Made by a program: the position numbers and the translations under genes
Source: Caballeronia zhejiangensis
Lineage (GTDB): Bacteria > Pseudomonadota > Gammaproteobacteria > Burkholderiales > Burkholderiaceae
Length of the DNA: 64,000 bases
Direction of reading: 5' to 3'
NCBI RefSeq assembly: GCF_000698575.1
Contig: NZ_JFHD01000010.1
Coordinates: forward strand, 62,001-126,000
The notes under the pieces: model-generated
The model's input: the letters and a program-made list of their open reading frames with translations, nothing else
What the model was told of the DNA's origin: nothing
Databases searched by the model: none
Part shown: positions 17,323-26,496 of the stretch, piece after piece
Layout: each line of letters starts with the position of its first letter
How positions within the stretch are numbered: the first letter of the stretch is position 1

Positions 17323-17832
17323 ATGCAACGCGAACGCATCGACAGCAGCGAAATCATTCGGCGTCTGAAGCTCGAGCCGCATCCCGAAGGCGGCTTCTTT
17401 CGCGAGACGTATCGCGCGAGCGGCAACGTCGTGCGCGAGGACGAACGCGAAACGCGTTCGGCGTCCACCGCGATCTACTTTTTGCTTTGCGATGGCGCGC
17501 ATTCGGCATGGCATCGCATTCGCTCCGATGAAGTCTGGCACTTCTACGCAGGCGATCCGATCGACGTGCATGTGCTCAAAGCGAACGGAACGCTAGTCAC
17601 GCATCGGCTCGGCAATGCGCTCGATCGTGCCGATGCCGTGTTTCAGACCGTCGTCGAAGCGGGCGACTGGTTCGCGGCGGAATGTCACGATAGAGAAGGC
17701 GTATCGCTCGTCGGCTGCACGGTGGCGCCGGGTTTCGAGTTCAGCGAGTTCGAACTGGCCGTGCCGGGCACGCTGGAGGCGCGCTATCCGCAACATCGCG
17801 AATTGATACAGCGCCTGAACCCCGAAGTATGA
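17323..17832 (+). CDS. Cupin family protein DUF985
   Basis: 169 residues. DUF985 cupin pattern: LKLEPHPEGGFFRETYR at about 14-30, then STAIYFLLCDG, SAWHRIRSDEVWHFYAGDP and the late GCTVAPGFEFSEFEL. The cupin histidines are present. Function of the family is uncertain (sugar- or small-molecule-binding). ATG 17323 follows AAAGGAACGAC. Divergent from the solute-binding-like gene. Confidence 0.82.
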   Translation: MQRERIDSSEIIRRLKLEPHPEGGFFRETYRASGNVVREDERETRSASTAIYFLLCDGAHSAWHRIRSDEVWHFYAGDPIDVHVLKANGTLVTHRLGNALDRADAVFQTVVEAGDWFAAECHDREGVSLVGCTVAPGFEFSEFELAVPGTLEARYPQHRELIQRLNPEV

Positions 17833-17893
17833 CGATACGCACGCGAGTGCGGTTATCATCGCGCGCATCGTGGACAACAACACAAGGTCAGGC

Positions 17894-18676
17894 ATGAGCG
17901 CAGTGCGCCGCGGGATTCAATCGATCGAAGTAGGCGGAGCGCTTTTGCGCGCGCTCGTGGACCACGGCGGCCCGATGCTGCTCGGCGATCTTGCGAAGAA
18001 AGCCGGCATGCCGTCGGCGAAGGCGCATCCTTATCTCGTGTCTTACGGCAATCTCGGCCTGATTCAGCAGGATCCCGCGACGGGCCGCTATGAACTCGGG
18101 CCGTTCGCGCTGCAAATGGGTCTGATCAGTCTGCAGCGCGTCGATCCGGTGCGCCTCGCGATTGCGGAAGTAGCGAACGTGACGCCCCGCATCGAGCATA
18201 CGGTCGCGCTCGCGACTGCGGGCAGCTATGGACCGACCATCGTTCACATCCAGCAGGCGAGCGTGCCCATCCACGTCACGATGCGTACGGGCACGGTGAT
18301 GTCGTTGCTGCAGACGGCGACGGGCCGCGCATTCGCGGCTTATCTGCCGCCGATGACCGTCGATGCGCTCGTCGCCATCGAGCGTGCGGGCGCGTTGCAG
18401 GTCGGCGCGCAACGGCGCGACTACACGCGTGCGCAAACCGACGCGATGCTCGCCGAAGTGCGCGAGCACGGCATCGCGCGGGCGATCGACGAGCCCGTCG
18501 CGGGCATCAGCGCGATGAGCGCGCCGGTCTTCGATCACACGCGCAATATCGTGCTCGCGATCACGGCGATCGGCCCGAGCGGATCGTTCGACGGCGCGTG
18601 GAACGGCGACATCGCGACGGCGCTGCACGCGTGCGCGCAGCGCGTATCGAAGATGCTCGGCTTCGTCGCAGTCTGA
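17894..18676 (+). CDS. IclR-family transcriptional regulator
   Basis: 260 residues: N-terminal winged helix (about 5-65, GALLRALVDHGGPMLLGDLAKKAGM) and C-terminal IclR effector domain (about 80-255). Start ATG 17894 has AAGGTCAGGC upstream; a GTG at 17870 without a ribosome binding site is the alternative. The FAD monooxygenase gene downstream in the same direction is a likely target. Confidence 0.85.
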   Translation: MSAVRRGIQSIEVGGALLRALVDHGGPMLLGDLAKKAGMPSAKAHPYLVSYGNLGLIQQDPATGRYELGPFALQMGLISLQRVDPVRLAIAEVANVTPRIEHTVALATAGSYGPTIVHIQQASVPIHVTMRTGTVMSLLQTATGRAFAAYLPPMTVDALVAIERAGALQVGAQRRDYTRAQTDAMLAEVREHGIARAIDEPVAGISAMSAPVFDHTRNIVLAITAIGPSGSFDGAWNGDIATALHACAQRVSKMLGFVAV

Positions 18677-18847
18677 TCGAAGTCGCGCGATCAAACGGGG
18701 CGCCAGTGCCCCGGCATTCACTTTTCATCCTCTGAAGTCCATATGGGCTTTGCTGCGTTTGCACGCCGCATTCCCGTGAACGGGCGTACCTTGAAGAAAC
18801 CGTAAGCGGATGCAAGCGCTCGTCCGTGGCATTCGGGTAAACCTAAA

Positions 18848-18875
18848 TTCAACAATGTAAAACGGCTTGTACAAT
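18848..18875 (+). promoter_or_regulatory. Candidate sigma-70 promoter for the FAD monooxygenase
   Basis: TTCAAC and TACAAT separated by 16 bases, 90 bases before the monooxygenase start. ACAATG occurs twice here (18852 and 18871), 19 bases apart, which might be regulator half-sites. Prediction from base pattern only. Confidence 0.35.
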
Positions 18876-18964
18876 GATGAACAACTAACCGAAAGCGAAG
18901 CGATTCGCGCCCGAGCCGACCGAGTCCTGTCAGACGAAAGCGACTCGACGATGGAGACGACCGA

Positions 18965-20644
18965 ATGTCCGTGAACTACGCCTCTCTGCGCTTCGAATAT
19001 GAACGCGCGCCCGATCACGATGCGCCCGCGTCGTCGCCTTATCCCGTTGCGATAGTCGGCGCAGGTCCGGTCGGACTGGCCACGGCCATCGATCTCGCGC
19101 AGCAGGGCGTGCGTACCGTGCTGCTCGATAACGACGACACCGTGTCGAGCGGCTCGCGCGCGATCTGCTTCGCCAAGCGCACGCTGGAAATCTTCGATCG
19201 TCTGGGCTGCGGCGACAGGATGATCGAGAAGGGCGTGAGCTGGAATGTCGGCAAGGTATTTCTGCAGGATGAGCTTGTCTACACGTTCAATCTTCTGCCG
19301 GAAACCGGCCATTCGCGACCCGCGTTCATCAACTTGCAGCAGTACTACGTCGAAGGCTTTCTCGCCGAACGCGCGATGCAACTGGAGCCATTGCAACTGC
19401 GCTGGAAGAGCAACGTGACCGGCGTGACGCAGCACGAGGATCACGTCGAACTGCAAGTCGAAACGCCGGATGGCGCGTATCCGCTCAAGGCGCGCTACGT
19501 GGTGGCCGCCGATGGTTCTCGCAGCGCGATGCGCAAGCTTCTCGGTCTGGACAGCCACGGCCGCACGTTCAAGGACCGCTTCCTGATCGCCGACGTGAAG
19601 ATGAAGGCGCCGTTCCCGACCGAACGCTGGTTCTGGTTCGATCCGCCGTTCCATCGCAATCAGTCGGTGCTGCTGCATCGTCAGCCGGACAATGTATGGC
19701 GCATCGATTTTCAGCTCGGCTGGGACGCGGACCCGGTCGCGGAAAAAGAGCCCGAGCGTGTGATTCCGCGCGTGAAGGCGTTGCTTGGCGAAGACGCCGA
19801 ATTCGAACTCGAATGGGTGAGCGTCTACACGTTCTCCTGTTTGCGTATGGACGACTTCAGGCACGGACGCATCATCTTCGCGGGCGATTCCGCGCATGGC
19901 GTGTCGCCGTTCGGTGCGCGCGGAGCGAACAGCGGCGTGCAGGATGCGGACAATCTCGCTTGGAAACTGAAGCTGGTCGTGAACGGCGATGCGCCGCATA
20001 CGCTGCTCGAAACCTACGCATCCGAGCGCGAATACGCCGCCGACGAAAACATCCTCAACTCGACGCGCGCCACCGACTTCATCACGCCGAAGAGCGCCGT
20101 TTCGAGGCTCTTTCGCGATGCGACGCTCAATCTCGCGAGGGACTGCGCGTTCGCAAGACGCATGGCGAACAGTGGACGGCTCTCGGTGCCCGCGGTGCTG
20201 CGCGACTCGACACTCAATACGCCCGACAAGGAAGGCGACGCCTTCAATTGCGCGATGATTCCCGGCGCCCCGTGCGTCGATGCGCCCGTGCGCGTCGATG
20301 ACCGCGACGCATGGCTGTTGCCGCAGACGCACGGCAGCGCATTCACGGGCATCTATTTCTGCGGGCTCGGACACGGCCCGGAAGTCTGCGCGCAAAGCCT
20401 GGCTGCTTTGTCGAACGGGCGGCTTCCGGTTCATGCGCTCGTCGTCGTGCCTCGAGGCATGATGTGTACCGTGCCCGGCGTGACGGTCGTGGAAGATGTG
20501 GAAGGCATGGTCGCGCATCGCTTCGACGCGCGTCCCGGCACGTTCTATCTGCTGCGTCCCGATCAGCACGTATGCGCGCGCTGGCGTGCCTTCGATGCCG
20601 CATCGGTGACGGCTGCGGTCAAGCGTGCAACCTGCAACGGATGA
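18965..20644 (+). CDS. FAD-dependent aromatic monooxygenase (MhpA/PheA type)
   Basis: 559-residue group A flavoprotein hydroxylase. FAD-binding Rossmann motif VAIVGAGPVGLATAIDLA near residue 29, and the second FAD motif GDSAHGVSPFGARGANSGVQDADNLAWKL. The C-terminal 100 residues resemble the thioredoxin-like tail of phenol hydroxylase-type enzymes. It would use NAD(P)H and O2 to hydroxylate an aromatic substrate, unknown here. Its stop overlaps the start of the DUF2783 gene. An IclR regulator lies upstream. Confidence 0.82.
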   Translation: MSVNYASLRFEYERAPDHDAPASSPYPVAIVGAGPVGLATAIDLAQQGVRTVLLDNDDTVSSGSRAICFAKRTLEIFDRLGCGDRMIEKGVSWNVGKVFLQDELVYTFNLLPETGHSRPAFINLQQYYVEGFLAERAMQLEPLQLRWKSNVTGVTQHEDHVELQVETPDGAYPLKARYVVAADGSRSAMRKLLGLDSHGRTFKDRFLIADVKMKAPFPTERWFWFDPPFHRNQSVLLHRQPDNVWRIDFQLGWDADPVAEKEPERVIPRVKALLGEDAEFELEWVSVYTFSCLRMDDFRHGRIIFAGDSAHGVSPFGARGANSGVQDADNLAWKLKLVVNGDAPHTLLETYASEREYAADENILNSTRATDFITPKSAVSRLFRDATLNLARDCAFARRMANSGRLSVPAVLRDSTLNTPDKEGDAFNCAMIPGAPCVDAPVRVDDRDAWLLPQTHGSAFTGIYFCGLGHGPEVCAQSLAALSNGRLPVHALVVVPRGMMCTVPGVTVVEDVEGMVAHRFDARPGTFYLLRPDQHVCARWRAFDAASVTAAVKRATCNG

Positions 20645-20853
20645 TGAATCGTATGAAGCTCAATCTCGAACTGAATATCGCCGATCACGATGCGTTCTAC
20701 GAGCGCCTCATCGACACGCACAACGGCCTCTCCGACGAAGCCAGCCACATGCTCAACGCGAAGCTCGTGTTGCTGCTCGCGAATCACATCGGCGATAACG
20801 AAGTGTTGAAAGAAGCGCTCGCGATGGCGCGTCAGGGCCTCGCCGCGAACTAG
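20641..20853 (+). CDS. DUF2783 small protein coupled to the monooxygenase
   Basis: 70 residues, helical, with ADHDAFYERLIDTHNGLSDE and a conserved AKLVLLLANHIGD. DUF2783 proteins are commonly found directly after FAD monooxygenases of this type, so a partner role is inferred. Its ATG overlaps the monooxygenase stop (ATGATGA), which implies translational coupling. Its stop overlaps that of mobB on the opposite strand. Confidence 0.78.
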   Translation: MMNRMKLNLELNIADHDAFYERLIDTHNGLSDEASHMLNAKLVLLLANHIGDNEVLKEALAMARQGLAAN

Positions 20854-21374
20854 TCGTTCAGCGCGATGCCCATGCGCTCGCAAATGAACGCGCCGATGCT
20901 CGCGATGTCGTTCAGATCGAGCTTCGGCAAGTTTGAATCGAGGGCGGCGGCATCATCGGTTGCGATTGCAACTATCTCCACATCGCTCTTGTAAAGCGGA
21001 TCGCGGCCCGCCGAGGGCCGCACGACTTCGAGGCGCGGCATTGTTTCGCGCGCGAATCCTTCGACGATCACGAGGTCCGCGTCACTGAGTCGCGCGGCCA
21101 GTTCGCTCAGCGGCGGCTCTGCGTCGCCATTCAACTCGCGCACGATCGCATAGCGGTACGGCGATGCGATCAACACTTCTCCCGCGCCCGCGCGACGAAA
21201 GCGCGCACTGTCCTTGCCGGGCGGTTCGAGCTCGATCGAATGATGACTGTGCTTGATGACGTTGACGGTGACGCCGCGTGCGCGCAGCCACGGCAGAAGC
21301 GCTTCGATCAACGTGGTCTTGCCTTGGCCCGAGCGGCCCGAGATGCCGAAGAGCGGCGGATGACGCGAGTTCAT
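20850..21374 (-). CDS. mobB: Molybdopterin-guanine dinucleotide biosynthesis adaptor MobB
   Basis: 174-residue P-loop GTPase-like protein: Walker A GRSGQGKTTLIEALL at about 10-24, followed by VNVIKHSHHS and the family motif DSARFRRAGAGEVL. MobB assists MobA in attaching GMP to molybdopterin, though it is not essential in E. coli. No mobA or moeA nearby. Convergent overlap of 4 bases with the DUF2783 gene; divergent from nrdJ. Confidence 0.88.
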   Translation of the reverse strand: MNSRHPPLFGISGRSGQGKTTLIEALLPWLRARGVTVNVIKHSHHSIELEPPGKDSARFRRAGAGEVLIASPYRYAIVRELNGDAEPPLSELAARLSDADLVIVEGFARETMPRLEVVRPSAGRDPLYKSDVEIVAIATDDAAALDSNLPKLDLNDIASIGAFICERMGIALND

Positions 21375-21543
21375 GCGAATGGTCGGCTGATTGTCCTGGT
21401 TTCGATCAAGCGAGTTTAACGGCTCGATGGCGAGCGGGGAGAAATCGCGCTATCGTCGGGCATTGCCTTTGCGGCGGAACGCGTCGGCGCATAGCGGGTT
21501 TCCGACCCCGACGCCTGCCGCCTCAGTGATTCAAGGAACCGAC

Positions 21544-24066
21544 ATGGCCGAAGACAATCCCAGCACCGCTATCGCACCGCAGCAGTTTTCCATCGACGTG
21601 ATGCTCGAAAAATACGCCAAGGGCGACGAGACTCGCGTCGACGATATTTATCGCCGCGTGGCGCGCGGTGTCGCGCGGGCCGACCCTGAAGAAACGCGCG
21701 CGAAGATCGAAGCGGAGTTCGTCGATAACTTCAAGCGCGGCGCGCTAGGCGCGGGGCGCATCATGAGCGCGGCGGGCGCGGGCATCGATGCGACCCTCAT
21801 CAACTGTTTCGTGCAGCCGGTCGGCGATGCGATACAGGGCGTCGATAGCAACGGCTTGCCGGGCATCTACGTCGCGCTGTTGCAAGCGGCCGAGACGATG
21901 CGTCGCGGCGGCGGCGTCGGCTATAACTTTTCCGCCATACGTCCGCGAGGCGCGCGCGTGCATTCAACCGGATCGGCGGCGTCAGGCCCATGCAGCTACA
22001 TGGATGTATTCGATGCATCGTGCCGCACGGTCGAAAGCGCCGGCGCGCGGCGCGGTGCGCAAATGGGCATTCTCGACTGCACGCATCCCGATCTGCTCGA
22101 ATTCATCGCGGCGAAGCACACGAAAGGACGCTGGAACAATTTCAACGTATCGATCGCGGTGACGGACGAGTTCATGCAGGCCGTCGCCGACGACGCGTCG
22201 TGGCAGCTCGTGCACAAGGCCGAGCCATCGCCCGCGCAACGCGCAGCCGCGGACATGCATCAGCGCGATGATGGCTTGTGGGTCTATCGCGAAGTGCAGG
22301 CGCGCGAAGTGTGGAACACGATCATGCGCTCGACCTACGATGTCGCGGAGCCGGGCGTCGTGTTCATGTCGCGCATGAACGATGACAACAACCTGCGCGC
22401 GATCGAGTCGATCCGCGCGACCAATCCATGCGGCGAGCAGCCGCTGCCCGCATACGGTTGCTGCAATCTCGGCCCGCTCAATCTCACGCGCTTCGTGCAC
22501 GACCCGTTTGCGCAGATGCGTGGCGGCGCGCCGTCGTTCGACTGGGACGGCCTCGCGCACACGACGCGCACCCAAGTGCGTTTTCTCGACGACGTGCTCG
22601 ACGTCACGCTCTGGCCGCTCGAAGAACAGGCGCGCGAAGCGGCGGCGAAGCGGCGCATCGGCGTGGGCTTTACGGGCCTCGGCGATACGCTCGTGATGCT
22701 CGGTTTGCGCTATGACGCGCAGGAAGGCCGCGATTTCGCTACGCGCGTCGCACGCACGATGCGCGACGAAGCATATCGCGCATCCGTCGAGCTCGCGAAG
22801 GAGCGCGGCAAGTTTCCGCTCTTCGATGCAAAGCATTATCTGCAAGAGGGCACATTCGCCTCGCGCTTGCCGGACGACATCAAGCGCGCGATTCGCGAGC
22901 ACGGCATTCGCAACAGCCATCTGCTTTCGATCGCGCCGACAGGCACCGTGAGCCTCGCGTTCGCGGACAACGCATCGAATGGCATCGAGCCCGCGTTCTC
23001 GTGGACGTATCAGCGCACGAAGCGCATGGCCGACGGTTCGCGTCAGACCTTCGCTGTCGAAGATCACGCATACCGGCTGTATCGCGAGATGGGCGGCGAT
23101 GTGAATGCGTTGCCCGACTACTTCGTGAGCGCGCTGGACATGTCCGCGCACGATCACATGGAAATGATGGCGGCGGTGCAGCCTTTCGTCGATACGTCGA
23201 TCTCGAAGACCGTCAATGTGCCCGCCGATTATCCGTTCGACAAGTTTCAGGATCTCTATTTCGAAGCGTGGCGGCGCGGCTTGAAAGGGCTTGCAACGTA
23301 TCGGCCCAACGAGACGCTGGGCGCGGTGCTGTCCGTCGCGCCTGCCGAAACGCCGAGCGATTCGCCGGACCCCGAGCTCGATCTCGATCCGTTGCGCATC
23401 GCGATCGATCATCGGCCCAAAGGAGAGCTGCCTGCGATCATCGAGAAGGTCGAGTATCTGACGCAGGCGGGCAAGAAGTCGCTCTATCTGGCGGTGTCGT
23501 TCATCGAAGTGACGGGGCGCATCGGCGGCGAGGACGTGACGATCGAACGGCCCATCGAGTTCTTCATTCCCACCGGGCAGCGCGACGAATCACAGCAATG
23601 GATCACGGCGACGATGCGTTCGATCTCGCTGGCCGCGCGCGGCGGCTTCGCGGCGCGCACGCTTCAGGACATGCGTAAAGTGTCGTGGGATCGCGGACAA
23701 GTGCGTCTCGGCGATGTCGAAAGGCTCGACGGACATCGCAGTCCGCGCTGGCACGATTCGGAAGTGGCCGCGCTAGCGTATGCGATCCAGCAGATTCTTC
23801 ATCGACGCGGTTTTCTCGATGCAGAAGGCAACCAGGTACCGTCGCGCGTGCTTGCGCGCAAGGGCGCCGATCGCGCGCCGCATCCGGTAGCTGTAGCCGA
23901 TGAACGCGATGACATATCCGAAGGTGCCGCGCAAGGCGAAATCGATCCACATAGCCTGCCCCTGATGCACGGCCGTAAATGTGCGACATGCGGCGCCAAT
24001 GCAGTGATCCGCAAGGACGGCTGCGACTTCTGCACGGCATGCGGCGAAATCGGCGCGTGCGGTTGA
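21544..24066 (+). CDS. nrdJ: Adenosylcobalamin-dependent class II ribonucleotide reductase
   Basis: 840 residues. The large-subunit barrel includes LINCFVQP (redox cysteine), the active-site NPCGEQPLPAYGCCNLG (Cys radical and Glu) and SIAPTGTVSL. The C-terminus ends with a CATCGANAVIRKDGC...CTACGEIGACG cysteine-rich tail used in class II enzymes for re-reduction. It makes deoxynucleotides with coenzyme B12 and needs no oxygen. ATG 21544 has CAAGGAACCG upstream. No cobalamin riboswitch is visible before it. The large cobalamin locus in the same window would supply its cofactor. Confidence 0.9.
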   Translation: MAEDNPSTAIAPQQFSIDVMLEKYAKGDETRVDDIYRRVARGVARADPEETRAKIEAEFVDNFKRGALGAGRIMSAAGAGIDATLINCFVQPVGDAIQGVDSNGLPGIYVALLQAAETMRRGGGVGYNFSAIRPRGARVHSTGSAASGPCSYMDVFDASCRTVESAGARRGAQMGILDCTHPDLLEFIAAKHTKGRWNNFNVSIAVTDEFMQAVADDASWQLVHKAEPSPAQRAAADMHQRDDGLWVYREVQAREVWNTIMRSTYDVAEPGVVFMSRMNDDNNLRAIESIRATNPCGEQPLPAYGCCNLGPLNLTRFVHDPFAQMRGGAPSFDWDGLAHTTRTQVRFLDDVLDVTLWPLEEQAREAAAKRRIGVGFTGLGDTLVMLGLRYDAQEGRDFATRVARTMRDEAYRASVELAKERGKFPLFDAKHYLQEGTFASRLPDDIKRAIREHGIRNSHLLSIAPTGTVSLAFADNASNGIEPAFSWTYQRTKRMADGSRQTFAVEDHAYRLYREMGGDVNALPDYFVSALDMSAHDHMEMMAAVQPFVDTSISKTVNVPADYPFDKFQDLYFEAWRRGLKGLATYRPNETLGAVLSVAPAETPSDSPDPELDLDPLRIAIDHRPKGELPAIIEKVEYLTQAGKKSLYLAVSFIEVTGRIGGEDVTIERPIEFFIPTGQRDESQQWITATMRSISLAARGGFAARTLQDMRKVSWDRGQVRLGDVERLDGHRSPRWHDSEVAALAYAIQQILHRRGFLDAEGNQVPSRVLARKGADRAPHPVAVADERDDISEGAAQGEIDPHSLPLMHGRKCATCGANAVIRKDGCDFCTACGEIGACG

Positions 24067-24075
24067 GTTGAAAAA

Positions 24076-24101
24076 AAGGCGCGGGCATTCGTCCGCGCCT
24101 T
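24076..24101. terminator. Rho-independent terminator between nrdJ and a small gene
   Basis: 9-bp stem AAGGCGCGG / CCGCGCCTT with an 8-base loop. A run of seven A before it (T run on the minus strand) makes it strongest for the minus-strand gene at 24112-24261; it may also stop nrdJ transcripts. Confidence 0.7.
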
Positions 24102-24111
24102 CCTGTCACGC

Positions 24112-24261
24112 TCAATGCGAGCGTTCAGTGCTCTCCTGCTTCGTATCTTGTGCAACGCCCGGTTCATGCGCGCTGTGCTGCGTGAACGGATGCCACACCG
24201 GCGTGAGCGTTGGCAGTTCGTCGAGAAGCGAGAACTGATCGAGCGACGTGTTTTCGAACAT
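24112..24261 (-). CDS. Small hypothetical protein
   Basis: 49 residues beginning MFENTSLDQFSLLDELPTL, polar C-terminus. Support comes from AGAGGTCATC before the ATG and the terminator just after the stop. It follows the DUF4148 gene by 33 bases on the same strand. No family recognised. Confidence 0.5.
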   Translation of the reverse strand: MFENTSLDQFSLLDELPTLTPVWHPFTQHSAHEPGVAQDTKQESTERSH

Positions 24262-24294
24262 GATGACCTCTTGATTCTTTTGCCGATCGCGCAA

Positions 24295-24666
24295 TCAACG
24301 CGCGATCACGTTGCCTTGCGTCGCCGAGCCATTGGCGTATTCGACGATCCCGCGATTGCGCGCTTCCGCTTGCGCCGCATCGCGTGCGCGTTGATCGCTT
24401 TGCGCGGCGATGGCATCGCCCCACATGCTGCGATCCGGATACGTGTTGCGATTCAATGCCGGCAACGAGCCGTTCGAGTACGCGGCCGCGAGTTCGGCAC
24501 GCACTTGCGCTCGTGTCTTGGGCGTATCGCTCGCATTGGCCTGAGTTTGCGTCTGAACCTGATACGTGCCTGCGTGGCCGATGCCCTGGCCGCTCTCCGC
24601 GAAAGCGGTCGTCGTGACGACGGCGGAGATGGCTGCGAGAGAAAACCCCGTGATGAGTTGTTTCAT
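24295..24666 (-). CDS. DUF4148 exported protein
   Basis: 123 residues. N-terminal signal peptide MKQLITGFSLAAISAVVTT with cleavage likely after AFA. The DUF4148 core is KTRAQVRAELAAAYSNGSLPALNR, a motif very frequent in Burkholderia small secreted proteins of unknown role. AAGGAGTCGCAAGC precedes the ATG at 24666; a start six codons upstream is possible. Confidence 0.82.
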   Translation of the reverse strand: MKQLITGFSLAAISAVVTTTAFAESGQGIGHAGTYQVQTQTQANASDTPKTRAQVRAELAAAYSNGSLPALNRNTYPDRSMWGDAIAAQSDQRARDAAQAEARNRGIVEYANGSATQGNVIAR

Positions 24667-24854
24667 GCTTGCGACTCCTTTCATTCCGATGCAGCGTGCG
24701 GGCAAATGCGGATTGCATTCGGCGTTGAGCGTGCTGCGTTGGGATTGAATGTAGCCGCGCGATACCGGCGGATAAATGCCGTATCAGCGAATAGATTTAT
24801 CGATTTCGGCGAATAATCGCGCAGAGGCTTGATGCGTGGGCGTTTGCAGGCGCG

Positions 24855-25385
24855 CTAGGCAAGCTGCTTATGGAAGAACGTAGTCCCGCAGAGCGTGCCG
24901 TCGGGCATCAAGGCGTAGTTCGGCACGACGCCGACACGCTGCCATCCGGCGCGTTGGTAGAGACGTTCTGCATCGCCGCCGGTGACGGTATCGAGCACGA
25001 GAACGGACTTGCCGGCTGCACGCGCGGCATCGTCGGCGGCGCTCATCAGATGCTGTGCAATGCCACGGCGTCGCGCGCGGCGCGCGACGAGCATCTTCGC
25101 GATATCGGCGCGATGCGGCTGATTTTCCGGCTGATCGATGACGACCTGCACCGTGCCGAGCACATGCCCGTCCGCGCTCTCTGCAACGAGCAGGATGCGT
25201 TCGTTGCGCACGACGCCATTGGCGACGCGCGTCCAGAATTCGACGGCGGTCGCGCGCGAAATAGGCAACATGAAACTGACCGACGCACCGCCTTCGACGC
25301 AATCGATGAGCACGTCCGCCAGCGCTTCGATATACCGCGTGACTTCATTCGCGCCGAGGCGGCGCACGGTAATCTCATTGTTCAT
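24855..25385 (-). CDS. GNAT-family N-acetyltransferase
   Basis: 176 residues. Acetyl-CoA-binding segment KMLVARRARRRGIAQHLMSAADDAARAAGK, then VLDTVTGGDAERLYQRAGWQRVG and the closing LCGTTFFHK. The pattern matches GNAT enzymes annotated as aminoglycoside or amine acetyltransferase-like; the substrate is not deducible. It lies 38 bases after the LysR gene on the same strand and may be co-transcribed. Confidence 0.8.
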   Translation of the reverse strand: MNNEITVRRLGANEVTRYIEALADVLIDCVEGGASVSFMLPISRATAVEFWTRVANGVVRNERILLVAESADGHVLGTVQVVIDQPENQPHRADIAKMLVARRARRRGIAQHLMSAADDAARAAGKSVLVLDTVTGGDAERLYQRAGWQRVGVVPNYALMPDGTLCGTTFFHKQLA

Positions 25386-25423
25386 GATTTGTTTTCCGTG
25401 GCCGCCTCTCGGCAGATGCTTAG

Positions 25424-26434
25424 CTATGCAACTATGTCCTCGGTGCCCGCGACTTCCGGCGTGCCATGCCGCACGATGGTCGGCGACGGCGTGCTCGTCG
25501 GCAGGCAGCGTTCCTCTGCATCCTTCTGACCTTGCAGCAACGGGCAGCGCTCGAACAACTCCGCGGCCCAGTCGACGAACACGCGCACCTTCGGCGACAG
25601 ATGCCGGTTATGCGGATACACCGCGGAAATAGGCATCGGCAGCGGATTCCATTGCGGCAGCACTTCGATGAGCTCGCCCGCGCGCAGATGCGGCAGCGCC
25701 ATGAAGCGCGGCACCTGGATGATGCCGACGCCCTTCAGGCCGCAGCTCAAATACGCTTCGGCGTCGTTCACCGCGATCATGCCGCGCATCTTCACTTCGA
25801 TGGTTTCATCGTCGACGACGAAATCCATGTCCATGATGCGGCCCGTGCGGCTCGAAAAATAATTCACCGCCGTGTGATTCTGCAAATCGTCGATGGTTTT
25901 CGGCGTGCCGTTGCGTTCCAGATATTGGGGCGCGGCCACCGTCACGCCCTGAAACACGCCGATGCGGCGCGCGACGAGACTCGAATCCTGCAGCGTGCCC
26001 ACGCGAATCACGCAATCGACGCCTTCCTGAATCAGATCGACCGGCTTGTCGCCGAAGCCCATCATCAGTTCGACTTCCGGATAGCGCGTGTGGAAATCGC
26101 ATAGCTGCGGCATCACGATGAGCCGCCCGATCGCGCCGGGCATGTCCACGCGCAACTTGCCGTGCGGGCCTTTCCCGTTGTTCGAAAACGAGCCTTCCGC
26201 TTCTTCGATGTCCGCGAGGATGCGTACGCAGCGCTCGTAATACGCTGCGCCGTCCGGCGTGAGATTGAGCCTGCGCGTCGTGCGCTGAAGCAGCCGCACG
26301 TTCAGATGCGCTTCCAGATTCTGGATGATCGTCGTGACCGAGGCGCGCGGCAGATTGAGCGTGTCCGCTGCGCGGGAAAAGCTGTTGGTGTCGACGACGC
26401 GAGTGAAGACCTGCATTGCCTGAAGCCGATCCAT
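25424..26434 (-). CDS. LysR-family regulator of the adjacent efflux operon (BpeT/CeoR-like)
   Basis: 336 residues: LysR winged helix at 1-60 (MDRLQAMQVFTRVVDTNSFSRAADTLNLPR) and a substrate-binding domain (about 90-300). Divergent from llpE and the RND genes, the arrangement of bpeT/bpeEF-oprC and ceoR/ceoAB-opcM in Burkholderia, where the LysR protein activates the pump. Target assignment rests on this synteny. The C-terminal 35 residues are a low-complexity tail. Confidence 0.85.
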   Translation of the reverse strand: MDRLQAMQVFTRVVDTNSFSRAADTLNLPRASVTTIIQNLEAHLNVRLLQRTTRRLNLTPDGAAYYERCVRILADIEEAEGSFSNNGKGPHGKLRVDMPGAIGRLIVMPQLCDFHTRYPEVELMMGFGDKPVDLIQEGVDCVIRVGTLQDSSLVARRIGVFQGVTVAAPQYLERNGTPKTIDDLQNHTAVNYFSSRTGRIMDMDFVVDDETIEVKMRGMIAVNDAEAYLSCGLKGVGIIQVPRFMALPHLRAGELIEVLPQWNPLPMPISAVYPHNRHLSPKVRVFVDWAAELFERCPLLQGQKDAEERCLPTSTPSPTIVRHGTPEVAGTEDIVA

Positions 26435-26496
26435 GTTCTCTCACCTTCTTTACTTAGCGATGCAACTATTTAAGCGCGCGCTAAAGAATGACGGAA

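Noticed and set aside
18696..18713. Hairpin CGGGGC/GCCCCG after the IclR gene
   Set aside because: Only six pairs and no T run, too weak to call a terminator.
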